From an uncultured Alphaproteobacteria bacterium (GTDB lineage Bacteria; Pseudomonadota; Alphaproteobacteria; Rhizobiales; Hyphomicrobiaceae): a DNA stretch of 6,758 bases. Location: contig CALFEM010000053.1 of the NCBI GenBank assembly GCA_937950105.1, positions 1 to 6,758 of the forward strand, read 5' to 3'. The notes beneath the pieces were generated by a model. That model did not search any database, was not told the origin of the DNA, and worked only from the letters and a program-made list of their open reading frames with translations. Shown piece after piece: positions 1-5,655 of the stretch. Position numbers and translations under genes: made by a program. Position 1 is the first letter of the stretch. Each line of letters starts with the position of its first letter.

Positions 1-12
1 CTCTTCCGATCT
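1..12 (+). other. Illumina adapter remnant at contig end
   Basis: The bases CTCTTCCGATCT are the 3' end of the standard Illumina TruSeq/Nextera-era adapter (the part next to the insert). They lie exactly at the window edge and are not biological sequence. By chance they stay in frame with the fetB fragment that follows, so a gene caller could add four spurious residues. An identical genomic 12-mer is possible, but its position at the very first base makes an untrimmed adapter far more likely. Confidence 0.93.
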
Positions 13-477
13 GTGATCCGTCCGGAGCCGCTGCTCGCCCCGCGCTACGTGCTGCCGATCCTCGGCATGGTGCTCGGCAACGCCATGACGGGTGTCAGCC
101 TGGCACTCGATACGCTGACGCAGACGGCGCATCGCGAACGCGCGTCGATCGAGGCCCGTCTCGCCCTCGGCGCACCGCGCTTCGAGTCGCTCTCGGAGGT
201 GACGCGGCGCGCGCTGAAGACCGGCATGATGCCCATCATCAATGCCATGGCGGCCTCGGGTATCGTCTCGCTGCCGGGCATGATGACCGGCCAGATCCTC
301 GCCGGCGTCGATCCCGTCGACGCGACGAAATATCAGATCCTGATCATGTTCCTGCTGGCCGGGACGACCGCGCTCGGCGTGGTGCTCGCCGTCATGGGCG
401 GCGTGTTGCTCATCACCGACGAGCGCCACCGGCTGCGCCTCGACCGGCTGGCACCGGGCCGGGCGGCCGGCCGCTGA
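13..477 (+). CDS. fetB: FetB-type ABC transporter permease, 5'-truncated
   Basis: This is the C-terminal part of a FetB/YbbM (UPF0014) membrane permease. FetB pairs with the ATPase FetA; in E. coli the pair is linked to iron export and oxidative stress resistance. The fragment encodes 154 residues against about 260 in the family, so roughly the first 100 are missing because the contig begins here. The GTG at 13 is an internal valine codon, not a start. Visible features are the GMVLGNAMTGVSLAL membrane segment (residues about 18-32), a charged cytoplasmic loop with RERASIEARLALGAP (about 41-55), the family-typical SLPGMMTGQILAG stretch (about 85-97), and a last hydrophobic segment (about 108-135) followed by a basic tail. 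The fetA gene would be expected nearby but is not in view. Metal specificity cannot be read from this fragment. It is convergent with the minus-strand gene at 595-1389. Confidence 0.88.
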   Translation: MIRPEPLLAPRYVLPILGMVLGNAMTGVSLALDTLTQTAHRERASIEARLALGAPRFESLSEVTRRALKTGMMPIINAMAASGIVSLPGMMTGQILAGVDPVDATKYQILIMFLLAGTTALGVVLAVMGGVLLITDERHRLRLDRLAPGRAAGR

Positions 478-536
478 AACTTCCGCGCCCGCAACGTGCG
501 GACCCGGCTCACGCCAACGCGGACCCGACGCGGAAA

Positions 537-562
537 CGCCGCGCGGTTGCTGCCGCGCGGCG
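537..562 (-). terminator. Hairpin terminator after the Ala/Pro/Lys-rich protein gene
   Basis: A perfect 10-bp GC stem (CGCCGCGCGG at 537-546 pairing with 553-562) has a 6-base loop, TTGCTG. Read on the minus strand it lies about 33 bases past the stop of the 595-1389 gene and is followed by a short TTT. The T-run is weak. It may also stop fetB transcripts arriving from the other side. Confidence 0.5.
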
Positions 563-594
563 CCTCGAACGGGTGATTTTGATGGCGCCTGCGC

Positions 595-1389
595 TTACTG
601 CGCGGGCTTGGCCGGCGCAGTCTGAGCCGGAGCTTCGACCTTGGCGGCGGGCGCAGCCGGAGCAGCGGGCACAACCTTGGCGGCCGGAGCAGCCGCCGGC
701 TTCGGCAGCGTACCGGTGGTGATGGCGGCGCCGGCCGGTGCCGGTGCCTTGGCCTCGACCGGAGCGGCAGCGGGCTTCGCCGGGGCGGGAGCTGCCGGCG
801 CCTTCACCTCGATCGGAGCCGCCGGCTTGGCCGGCGCCGCCGGAGCGGCAACCGGGGTCGCAGCCGGCTTCTCGACGGCGGGCTTGGCGACGGCCGCCTT
901 CTCAGGCGCAGGCTTCGCCACCTCGGCCTTCGCCGCAGGTGCATCGGCGGCCTTCTCGGCTGCCGCCTTGGCCGGCTCGGCGAGCCGTTTCGCCGCGGCC
1001 TTCGCCGCCTTCTCGGCCGCATCGTTGGATGCCTCGGCCGCGCCGACCTTGCCCGCAGCCGCCGTCACCGGCTTGGCGCCGGGCTGCTTCTCGTCCCAGC
1101 ACACGTCGGCTTCGGCGCGGCAGGTGTGCTCGTCGAACACGACGAAGTCGAGGAACAGGTCGCACTTCACGGTCTTGGTACCGGTCTTGTACTTGGCGAT
1201 GCCGTTCTCGCTGGCCCACTTGGCGATGTAGCCGTCGAGCAGCTTCTTGGCATCGTTGGTCGGGCCTTCCTTGCCGTAGTCGTTCACCGAGAAGCCGAGC
1301 CGCGTGCACTTGGCGTGCGCAGGCAGCGCGGCGAGGGTGAGGACGGCGGCGGCAGTGGCGCCAGCCATGAGGGTGCGGAACGACAGCAT
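595..1389 (-). CDS. Exported four-cysteine protein with long Ala/Pro/Lys-rich tail
   Basis: A 264-residue protein of unknown function. The start at 1389 is chosen because AGAGG lies about 7 bases upstream and a clean Sec signal peptide follows (MLSFRTL, a hydrophobic Ala/Leu core, ALPAHA cleavage after about residue 26). Extending to an upstream start at 1476 would bury the signal. The mature head (about residues 27-100) has four cysteines, C28, C76, C90 and C97, probably two disulfides in the periplasm. Residues about 105-264 are low complexity: first Ala/Lys/Glu helix-like (AAEKAAKAAAKRLAEPAKA), then Pro/Ala with Lys (PAAPAKPAAPIEVKAP), ending KPAQ. Such tails occur in envelope-spanning or peptidoglycan-associated proteins, but none of those functions is shown here. 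The C-x6-C ending and the AK helix resemble the proteins at 2723-2980 and 3004-3309. The tail is encoded by GCC/GCG/CCG-rich DNA, which produces long spurious frames on the other strand. Confidence 0.82.
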   Translation of the reverse strand: MLSFRTLMAGATAAAVLTLAALPAHAKCTRLGFSVNDYGKEGPTNDAKKLLDGYIAKWASENGIAKYKTGTKTVKCDLFLDFVVFDEHTCRAEADVCWDEKQPGAKPVTAAAGKVGAAEASNDAAEKAAKAAAKRLAEPAKAAAEKAADAPAAKAEVAKPAPEKAAVAKPAVEKPAATPVAAPAAPAKPAAPIEVKAPAAPAPAKPAAAPVEAKAPAPAGAAITTGTLPKPAAAPAAKVVPAAPAAPAAKVEAPAQTAPAKPAQ

Positions 1390-1501
1390 GTGTGACCTCT
1401 TGGAAACCCGATCCATTGGCCGAGTCCTATAGCGGGCCGCCGGGATGCTGCCTATAGCCCGGCCTGTGCACACCACGATTGAGCGCTGGTTACTCCAAAC
1501 A

Positions 1502-1539
1502 TTTCGCGGGCGCGTTGCCCTGGCAACGCACCCGCGAAA
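1502..1539 (-). terminator. Long GC hairpin, likely terminator of the 1624-1980 gene
   Basis: TTTCGCGGG (1502-1510) pairs with 1531-1539. After one C/A mismatch, GCGTTGCC (1512-1519) pairs with 1522-1529, leaving a very tight loop, so the inner stem probably opens to CCTG. It begins about 85 bases after the stop at 1624 on the minus strand. The following minus-strand bases are TGTTTGG, so the U-run is poor. The length and near-perfection also suit a REP-like element, but I see no second copy in the window. Confidence 0.5.
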
Positions 1540-1623
1540 ATTGGAAGCAACACGCGATTTCCACGACGCAGCGGCGGATTGCGCCCGCAGCTTTGCATGT
1601 CATGTGAGCTGAAGCGCGCCGCC

Positions 1624-1980
1624 TCAGTTCATGTACGGCATGTCACCGCCGTAGGAATTGTTCGACCCCGAGCTGCCCGAGTTGAAGAAGAAGCCGCTGT
1701 CGAACGGACCCGAGCTGGACTGGTTCTTCTCCATCGAGGGATCGCGCAGCACGTTGCCGCGACCATAGCGGCCGTTGGCGTCGCCATAGGTGTTGATGGC
1801 ATCGGCATAGGTGTAGGAATAGCCGCCGCGGCGGGCGACGTAGCCGCGCACCTGCGGTCCCCCGCGATACGATTTCGCGTGCTTGCCGTGCCAGCCGCGA
1901 CCACCCGCCTCGACCGGGGCCGACGTGGTGAAACCGGCAACGGCAATGGCCACGGCGGCCACCAGCATCTTACGCATCAT
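1624..1980 (-). CDS. Small exported Gly/Ser/Tyr-rich hypothetical protein
   Basis: A 118-residue protein. The first of two adjacent ATGs is used because AGAGG lies 9 bases upstream. A signal peptide covers residues 1-25 (MMRKM, a hydrophobic Ala/Val core, SAPVEA cleavage). The mature part is basic and glycine-rich at first (GGRGWHGKHAKSYRGG), then carries YSYTYADAINTYGDANGRYG (residues about 54-73), LRDPSMEKNQ, GPFDSGFFFNSG (about 91-102) and a Ser/Asn/Gly-rich end in PYMN. There is no cysteine. The NTYGD and GPFD-GFFF blocks resemble a small hypothetical protein I recall from Bradyrhizobium-like genomes. This is recollection, not a search result, and no function is known to me. It is divergent from the gene at 2308 and has a hairpin downstream, so it is probably a single-gene unit. 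Confidence 0.8.
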   Translation of the reverse strand: MMRKMLVAAVAIAVAGFTTSAPVEAGGRGWHGKHAKSYRGGPQVRGYVARRGGYSYTYADAINTYGDANGRYGRGNVLRDPSMEKNQSSSGPFDSGFFFNSGSSGSNNSYGGDMPYMN

Positions 1981-2307
1981 GACGATTTGCCTCTTTGTGA
2001 CGGAGCGCCGACGGCGCCCGGCGGAAACCCGATGGCGGACAGGCTAAACCAAATCGTCAACGAAACCTTCAACGAACCGAAAAAGTTCGAAGCATCCTCG
2101 ATGGCTGTCGCAGACGCGCAACGCCGCGCTGACGGATCTGCACGCGTTTTCCGGGGAGCCATTCGCCGCGGTTCGCGCCTATCTCTTTCAACGGATCGTA
2201 CCGCATAGCTACGAAAGTTGCGTGTTAAACAGCCTCACCCCCGCTTCGCGGAGGTCGCCCCGGCCCGGCCATTGCCCGGCGGGCGAGCGGTTCTCGGAGG
2301 ACACGTC
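1981..2307. other. Divergent intergenic region, 327 bp
   Basis: This stretch separates the minus-strand gene at 1624-1980 from the plus-strand gene at 2308 and must hold both promoters. On the minus strand TTGACG (2055-2060) is a fair -35 element, but the -10 position 17 bases on (CGCCAT) is poor. Around 2056-2076 there is a short direct repeat, CAACGAAACCTT then CAACGAACC. I see no convincing plus-strand promoter and no gene. The longer plus frames crossing it lack a ribosome site and codon bias. Confidence 0.5.
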
Positions 2308-2601
2308 ATGGAAAGCCTGCTTCCCCTCATCATCCAGCTTCTGAGCGGTGCCGCCGGCGGCAACATCGTCGGCGCGCTGGTCAAGCGCATCAGCCTCGGC
2401 CTGCTCGGCAACTTGCTCGCCGGCATTCTCGGCGGCGGGCTCGGCGGGCAGATCATCGGCGGCATGCTCGGCCTGCCGACGGGCGGCGGCGGTGCGCTCG
2501 ACATCGGCTCGATCCTCGGCCAGGTCGCCAGCGGTGGCGCCGGCGGCGGTATCGTCATGGTCGTCATCGGCATCATCAAGAGCCTGCTCAGCCGTCGCTG
2601 A
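2308..2601 (+). CDS. Small glycine-rich membrane protein (glycine-zipper-like)
   Basis: A 97-residue protein starting at the ATG at 2308, with CGGAGG 7 bases upstream. The frame stays open back to 2218, but that part is Pro/Arg-rich with no ribosome site and is rejected. The protein is hydrophobic throughout, with 27 glycines. MESLLPLIIQLLSGAAGG is followed by repeated GxxxG/GG blocks (ILGGGLGGQIIGGMLGL at about 40-56; SGGAGGG at about 75-81) and a final hydrophobic segment (IVMVVIGII, about 82-90) with a basic end, KSLLSRR. This pattern suits two or three closely packed membrane helices, as in glycine-zipper or holin-like proteins. There is no cleavable signal. Function is unknown. A strong hairpin follows 29 bases after the stop. 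It is transcribed toward the minus-strand gene pair at 2723-3309, so the two units are convergent. Confidence 0.8.
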   Translation: MESLLPLIIQLLSGAAGGNIVGALVKRISLGLLGNLLAGILGGGLGGQIIGGMLGLPTGGGGALDIGSILGQVASGGAGGGIVMVVIGIIKSLLSRR

Positions 2602-2630
2602 GACCGAGACCGACGATCCAAAACGAAGAA

Positions 2631-2660
2631 TGGCCCGCCCTCGATTCGAGGTGCGGGCCA
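2631..2660. terminator. Bidirectional hairpin terminator
   Basis: TGGCCCGC (2631-2638) pairs with GCGGGCCA (2653-2660), and inside it CCTCG (2639-2643) pairs with CGAGG (2647-2651), with loop ATT and one bulged T. The plus strand continues CTCTGCTTT and the minus strand continues TTCTTCGTTTTGG. It can therefore end both the 2308-2601 gene and the converging 3309-2723 pair. Confidence 0.72.
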
Positions 2661-2722
2661 CTCTGCTTTAGATGAGGCGCAACGGACGGCGCGCCCGACG
2701 GCGCACCGCTTGGCTGCGTCGG

Positions 2723-2980
2723 TTACTTGCAGGCCTTCTGCTTCGCCACGCAGGTCGTCATCACGAGATCGCCCTTGCACGTGACCTTGGCCTTGCCGGA
2801 CGCCTTCATGCCGGCGCCCGTGATCGAGTTGTTGAGCGCCGCGTTGGCCATGAACTTGGCCACGTCGGGCAGAATGTTCGAGCCTTCGCCACCGGCCATC
2901 ACGCACTTCGCCTGCGCCGGAGCGGCGGCAGCGAGCACGCCGGCAACCGCGGCGATCGTCAGCAACGTCTTGCGGATCAT
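2723..2980 (-). CDS. Small exported four-cysteine protein (paralogue B)
   Basis: An 85-residue protein of unknown function. The start is the ATG at 2980, with AAGGAG 8 bases upstream. A signal peptide covers about residues 1-24 (MIRKTLL, Ala/Val core, APAQA cleavage). The mature protein is about 61 residues with cysteines at 26, 68, 77 and 84, spaced C-x41-C-x8-C-x6-C and ending CK. Four cysteines in a periplasmic protein suggest two disulfides. Without gaps, residues 26-53 share nine positions (C, V, E, G, A, K, F, A, L) with residues 30-57 of the upstream neighbour, and the x8/x6 spacing is identical, so the two are paralogues. Only 23 bases separate this start from the neighbour's stop and there is no hairpin between them, so they are probably one operon with this gene second. 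I recognise no named family. Confidence 0.82.
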   Translation of the reverse strand: MIRKTLLTIAAVAGVLAAAAPAQAKCVMAGGEGSNILPDVAKFMANAALNNSITGAGMKASGKAKVTCKGDLVMTTCVAKQKACK

Positions 2981-3003
2981 GTCTGGCACTCCTTCAACGC
3001 AAC

Positions 3004-3309
3004 TCAGAGCTTGCAGATCTTGGCGCTGCCGCGGCAAACCACACCGATGCCGCCCTTGCTGCACTTGTACTTGCGCGCGCCGTACTTGTAGCCGGGCGTC
3101 GTGCCGTTCGCCATCCACGAGGCCCAGGCGCCCCAGTCGACCGCCTGCAGCAGCGCCTCGTCGACCTGGAACTTTGCGGCCTTCTCGTCCGAGCCGGTGC
3201 CCTCGGCGGCTTTGGTGACGCAAGAGCCGGCGGAGGCCGGGGTCACGGCTGCGGCAGCCAGAAGGGCAGCGGCAAGGCTGGAGGCCTTGATGAGAGTCGA
3301 TCGCGACAT
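3004..3309 (-). CDS. Small exported four-cysteine protein (paralogue C)
   Basis: A 101-residue protein of unknown function, first gene of the probable pair with 2723-2980. The start at 3309 has GGAG 7 bases upstream and opens a signal peptide (MSRSTLIKAS, long Ala core, VTPASA cleavage near residue 27). The frame extends to 3498, but that part lacks a ribosome site and hides the signal. Cysteines are at 30, 83, 92 and 99 (C-x52-C-x8-C-x6-C), ending CKL. Relative to its partner it has about 11 extra residues between C1 and C2, rich in Trp, Gly and Tyr (VDWGAWASWMANGTTPGYKY). The head CV--EG--AKF--AL matches the partner. Mature parts of both are basic near the second Cys (GARKYKC; SGKAKVTC). 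An adhesin, inhibitor or binding role is possible but nothing in the sequence decides it. Confidence 0.82.
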   Translation of the reverse strand: MSRSTLIKASSLAAALLAAAAVTPASAGSCVTKAAEGTGSDEKAAKFQVDEALLQAVDWGAWASWMANGTTPGYKYGARKYKCSKGGIGVVCRGSAKICKL

Positions 3310-3459
3310 TGCACGTCTCCAAGGATGAATCGAATGGCCGGAGAGTGCCTGAGAAAAGGCAGCGCAGCCACGCCCCCGAGCGCAGGTCGACACCGCGAGC
3401 CGACAGTTTTCCACACCGCCGTTGCGGGCGGGCGACGGCGGCTCACGCCGAGCATAAGA

Positions 3460-3492
3460 AAGGCGCTCGTTACCTCGCGGCACGAGCGCCTT
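3460..3492 (-). terminator. Terminator of the cold shock gene
   Basis: A perfect 11-bp stem, AAGGCGCTCGT (3460-3470) with its complement at 3482-3492, has an 11-base loop. On the minus strand it is followed by TTCTTATG. It begins about 87 bases past the stop of the Csp gene, which fits an untranslated 3' tail. Confidence 0.65.
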
Positions 3493-3579
3493 GCTCAAAC
3501 TTGAAGCTGCCCTGGGGATGGAACGGCCGCGACTTTGAACGTCCGTTCGAGGAATTACGACGCCGAACGGTCGCCGGGA

Positions 3580-3795
3580 TCAGCCCTCGATTTTCAGCTC
3601 CACGGCCTTCGGACCCTTGCCACGCTTGTCGGGCTCGGTCTCGAAGGAAATGCGCATGCCGTCATTGAGCGGCCCGAGGCCGGATCGCTCGACGGCCGTC
3701 ACATGAACGAACACGTCCTTGCCGCCGCCATCCGGCGTGATGAAGCCATAGCCCTTTTGGGCATTGAAGAATTTGACAGTTCCCATTTGGCGCAT
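3580..3795 (-). CDS. CspA-family cold shock protein
   Basis: A 71-residue single-domain cold shock protein, an OB-fold RNA/ssDNA-binding chaperone of the cytoplasm. RNP1 is KGYGFI (residues 14-19) and RNP2 is VFVHV (28-32). The opening MGTVKFFNAQ and the closing KGPKAVELKI are typical of the family, and the length is normal. The start at 3795 has AGGAG 7 bases upstream. A second in-frame ATG at 3786 (residue 4) gives the usual MGTVKFF opening but is 16 bases from that site. The long gap upstream would allow a 5' leader, as cold-inducible csp genes often have, but cold induction is not shown here and the paralogue letter cannot be assigned. Confidence 0.95.
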   Translation of the reverse strand: MRQMGTVKFFNAQKGYGFITPDGGGKDVFVHVTAVERSGLGPLNDGMRISFETEPDKRGKGPKAVELKIEG

Positions 3796-4139
3796 GCGCC
3801 GTCTCCTGCATCGGGGGGCTCATCCGAGGCAGTGGTGCCGAGCCCCGTATGATGACGGAGCCGCGCGGCCTTCACGTCTTGCATGGGGGGAATGACAGTC
3901 GAGCGCGTCTCAGGGAGCATCGTCGAGCGCTTCATTCAGTTTCGGACACAACTACCCGCTGGCCGCCCGGCGGGCCGGCGCGACCTATGCGGCGAGTATC
4001 GACTAAAGGCTGATCCTTCGCAACGGCGAAGAAACTCTTATTTTCGAAGAACTGTACAGCCTGACGCTATCCGAGGTTGTGCATGGGCCTCTTGATTCCC
4101 GCTTGCGGCGTGTGTTCCTGTACCGGAATATTTGAATAC
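3796..4139. other. Intergenic region upstream of csp, 344 bp
   Basis: It lies between the csp start and the rlmJ stop, both on the minus strand, so it holds the csp promoter and leader and the rlmJ 3' end. I find no clear -35/-10 pair and no strong terminator for rlmJ; the best is a 4-bp TTCC/GGAA hairpin near 4115-4128. The part from about 4010 to 4139 is visibly AT-richer than its surroundings. A small hairpin, CTTCGC-AACG-GCGAAG, lies at 4016-4031. CGAAGAA occurs twice, near 4027 and 4045. A plus-strand ATG frame at 3892-4095 is preceded by a G-run but becomes Arg-rich and unconvincing. Confidence 0.5.
4010..4135 (+). other. Unexplained protein-like open frame without a start codon
   Basis: In one plus frame the bases read LILRNGEETLIFEELYSLTL (residues 1-20) and then continue SEVVHGPLDSRLRRVFLYRN before I and the TGA at 4133-4135, 41 codons in all. 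The composition looks protein-like. However, there is no ATG, GTG or TTG at its beginning (only CTG at 4010, after AAAGG), and third positions are only about 59% G/C against clearly higher values in the neighbouring genes. The same frame is open upstream from 3896 up to a single TAA at 4004-4006, reading there FSFGHNYPLAARRAGATYAA near its end. It could be a small gene with a non-standard start, a pseudogene remnant, or chance within a leader RNA. Confidence 0.2.
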
Positions 4140-5015
4140 TCAGGATCGCGCTTTGATCGCCTGCTCGGTCACCAGCCACTCGACGCGGCACGTGGCGCCA
4201 CGCTCCAGCGCCATCGCGCTGGTCAACTCGGGCAGGGCCAGCGCCAACTTTTCGCGCAGCGTATAAGGCGGATTGACAACGACGAGCCCCGTCGCCGCCA
4301 GACCGGGAGCACTGCTGCGCGGTGGCCGGACCGCCATCTCGACCACCAGCGTTTCGGCCATTGCCGCCGCCGTTATGGAGCGATGGAAGCGCGCGACCGC
4401 CGCCGCATCCTTGATCGGGTACCAGTGGATCTGCATGCCGCCGGCGAAACGCCAGTGCGCCTCCGTCATCGCCGTCGTCATGCGCTCGAACTCGCCCGCC
4501 TCCTCGAACGGCGGGTCGACGAGCAATAACCCACGCCGCTCCTTTGGCGGCAGCGTCGCCTTGACGACCGTATAGCCGTCGAGGCCAAGCACTTTCACGG
4601 CCTTGTCGCGGCGAAACAGCATGTCGAGTGCGGCTCGGTCCTCGGGGTGCAGCTCGTTCAGCACCAGCGTATCGCCGTCACGCATCAGGTCGCGCGCGAT
4701 GAGCGGGCTGCCCGGATAGCGCCCCGGCGCCGGCGTCTCGGCGAGATAGCGGCGGACCAGTTGAAGATACGGCGCCACGATCGCGGCGACCTCGGGCGAC
4801 AGGTCGGCTGCGACGATACGGCCGATGCCGCCCTGCCATTCGCCGATCTTGCCGGCCTCGACGCCGCCGAGGTCGTAGAGGCCGATGCCGGCATGCGTAT
4901 CGACGACGCGGAACGGCTGCGCCTTCAGCTTGAGGTGCTCGATCGCGAGGACCAGTACGAGATGCTTCAGAACATCGGCGAAATTGCCGGCATGAAAGGC
5001 GTGGCGATAGTTCAC
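4140..5015 (-). CDS. rlmJ: 23S rRNA (adenine(2030)-N6)-methyltransferase RlmJ
   Basis: A 291-residue cytoplasmic SAM-dependent enzyme that methylates N6 of A2030 in 23S rRNA; E. coli RlmJ is 280 residues. The N-terminal family signature MNYRHAFHAGNFADVLKH is at 1-18. The SAM-binding DTHAGIGLYDL is at 39-49, YPGSP at 100-104, LNELHP at 119-124 and DGY at 146-148. The catalytic motif IV is DPPF (167-170), where many relatives have DPPY. WYPIK (198-202) and a GLVVVNPP strand (243-250) complete the fold. The start is GTG at 5015, with GGAG 6 bases upstream; the ATG 20 bases further up is out of frame. It lies 42 bases after holC with no hairpin between, so the two are probably co-transcribed. Confidence 0.95.
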   Translation of the reverse strand: MNYRHAFHAGNFADVLKHLVLVLAIEHLKLKAQPFRVVDTHAGIGLYDLGGVEAGKIGEWQGGIGRIVAADLSPEVAAIVAPYLQLVRRYLAETPAPGRYPGSPLIARDLMRDGDTLVLNELHPEDRAALDMLFRRDKAVKVLGLDGYTVVKATLPPKERRGLLLVDPPFEEAGEFERMTTAMTEAHWRFAGGMQIHWYPIKDAAAVARFHRSITAAAMAETLVVEMAVRPPRSSAPGLAATGLVVVNPPYTLREKLALALPELTSAMALERGATCRVEWLVTEQAIKARS

Positions 5016-5057
5016 GGCGCGCTCCGCCCCTGCATTCTTTCCCGTCCCGCCTCGCGG

Positions 5058-5537
5058 TCAGGCCTTCTTGGTCCAGCGGCCGTTGGCGTCCTGCACGTAG
5101 TACGAGACCGGGCACCCGGCAGCGCGCGCCGCCTTCCACTGCGCGCGCGCCAGATCGAGCGCGGCCGGGTCGTGACCGTCGAACAGATAGACCATGCGCA
5201 CATATCCGTCGAACCGCTCTGCCGACGCGCCGTCGACGAGGAAGCGCACGCCAGCGCCATTCGGCGTCTCGTCACTCGTGGTGAGATAGATCGGCTGATG
5301 CTCGCCCGCGCCATCCTTGCGCGTGCCGTGGGCGAGGAAGCTGTCGTCACGATAGGTCCAGAGCGCGAGATCGAGCGCCTCGAGCCGCTCGGCCGATCCC
5401 GACTGCACGACAGCGCGCCAGCCGCGCGCCAGCGTCCGCTCGAGCAAGCCGGGAAGCGTCTGCTCCAGCGGCTGCTTCTCCAGCTGATAGAACAGGACCT
5501 CGGTCACGGGCGCGGTTTCGGCGTCGGCTTCGCTCAC
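5058..5537 (-). CDS. holC: DNA polymerase III chi subunit
   Basis: A 159-residue HolC protein. Chi binds psi in the clamp-loader complex and contacts SSB, linking the replisome to single-stranded DNA. E. coli chi is 147 residues. Recognisable parts are EVLFYQLEKQPLEQTLPGLL (13-32), the RGWRAVVQSGSAERLEALD stretch (38-56), LWTYRDDSFLAHG (59-71), the EHQPIYLTT strand (79-87), VRMVYLFDGHD (113-123) and the C-terminal ARAQWKAARAAG helix (130-141). The start is GTG at 5537 behind a weak GGGAA. There is no other usable start before the conserved region. In many alphaproteobacteria holC sits near pepA; here pepA is absent and rlmJ follows 42 bases later. Confidence 0.93.
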   Translation of the reverse strand: MSEADAETAPVTEVLFYQLEKQPLEQTLPGLLERTLARGWRAVVQSGSAERLEALDLALWTYRDDSFLAHGTRKDGAGEHQPIYLTTSDETPNGAGVRFLVDGASAERFDGYVRMVYLFDGHDPAALDLARAQWKAARAAGCPVSYYVQDANGRWTKKA

Positions 5538-5655
5538 TGTCGTTCCCAGGTGCTCGCGGCATGCGGACGGTGGCGATGTTGGATCGCCTGCCGCGGCTCA
5601 TGCAAGCGGCTCACGCGGCTTGGCGCAAAATCGTCACCCCCGATCACGACGGCAC

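Noticed and set aside
641..1231. Ala/Gly-rich plus-strand frame antisense to the Ala/Pro/Lys protein
   Set aside because: It mirrors the low-complexity tract. The minus frame has a ribosome site, a signal peptide and a terminator; this one has none.
1390..1476. N-terminal extension of the 595-1389 gene to an upstream start
   Set aside because: It would place 29 polar residues before a clean signal peptide and has no ribosome site, whereas the ATG at 1389 has AGAGG.
3310..3498. N-terminal extension of the 3004-3309 gene
   Set aside because: The extension is Arg/Pro-rich, lacks a ribosome site and would bury the signal peptide that begins at 3309.
3883..4095. A 70-codon plus-strand frame in the csp-rlmJ gap
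   Set aside because: It opens with a G-run and ATG but turns into Arg-rich sequence with atypical codons. Not supported as a gene.
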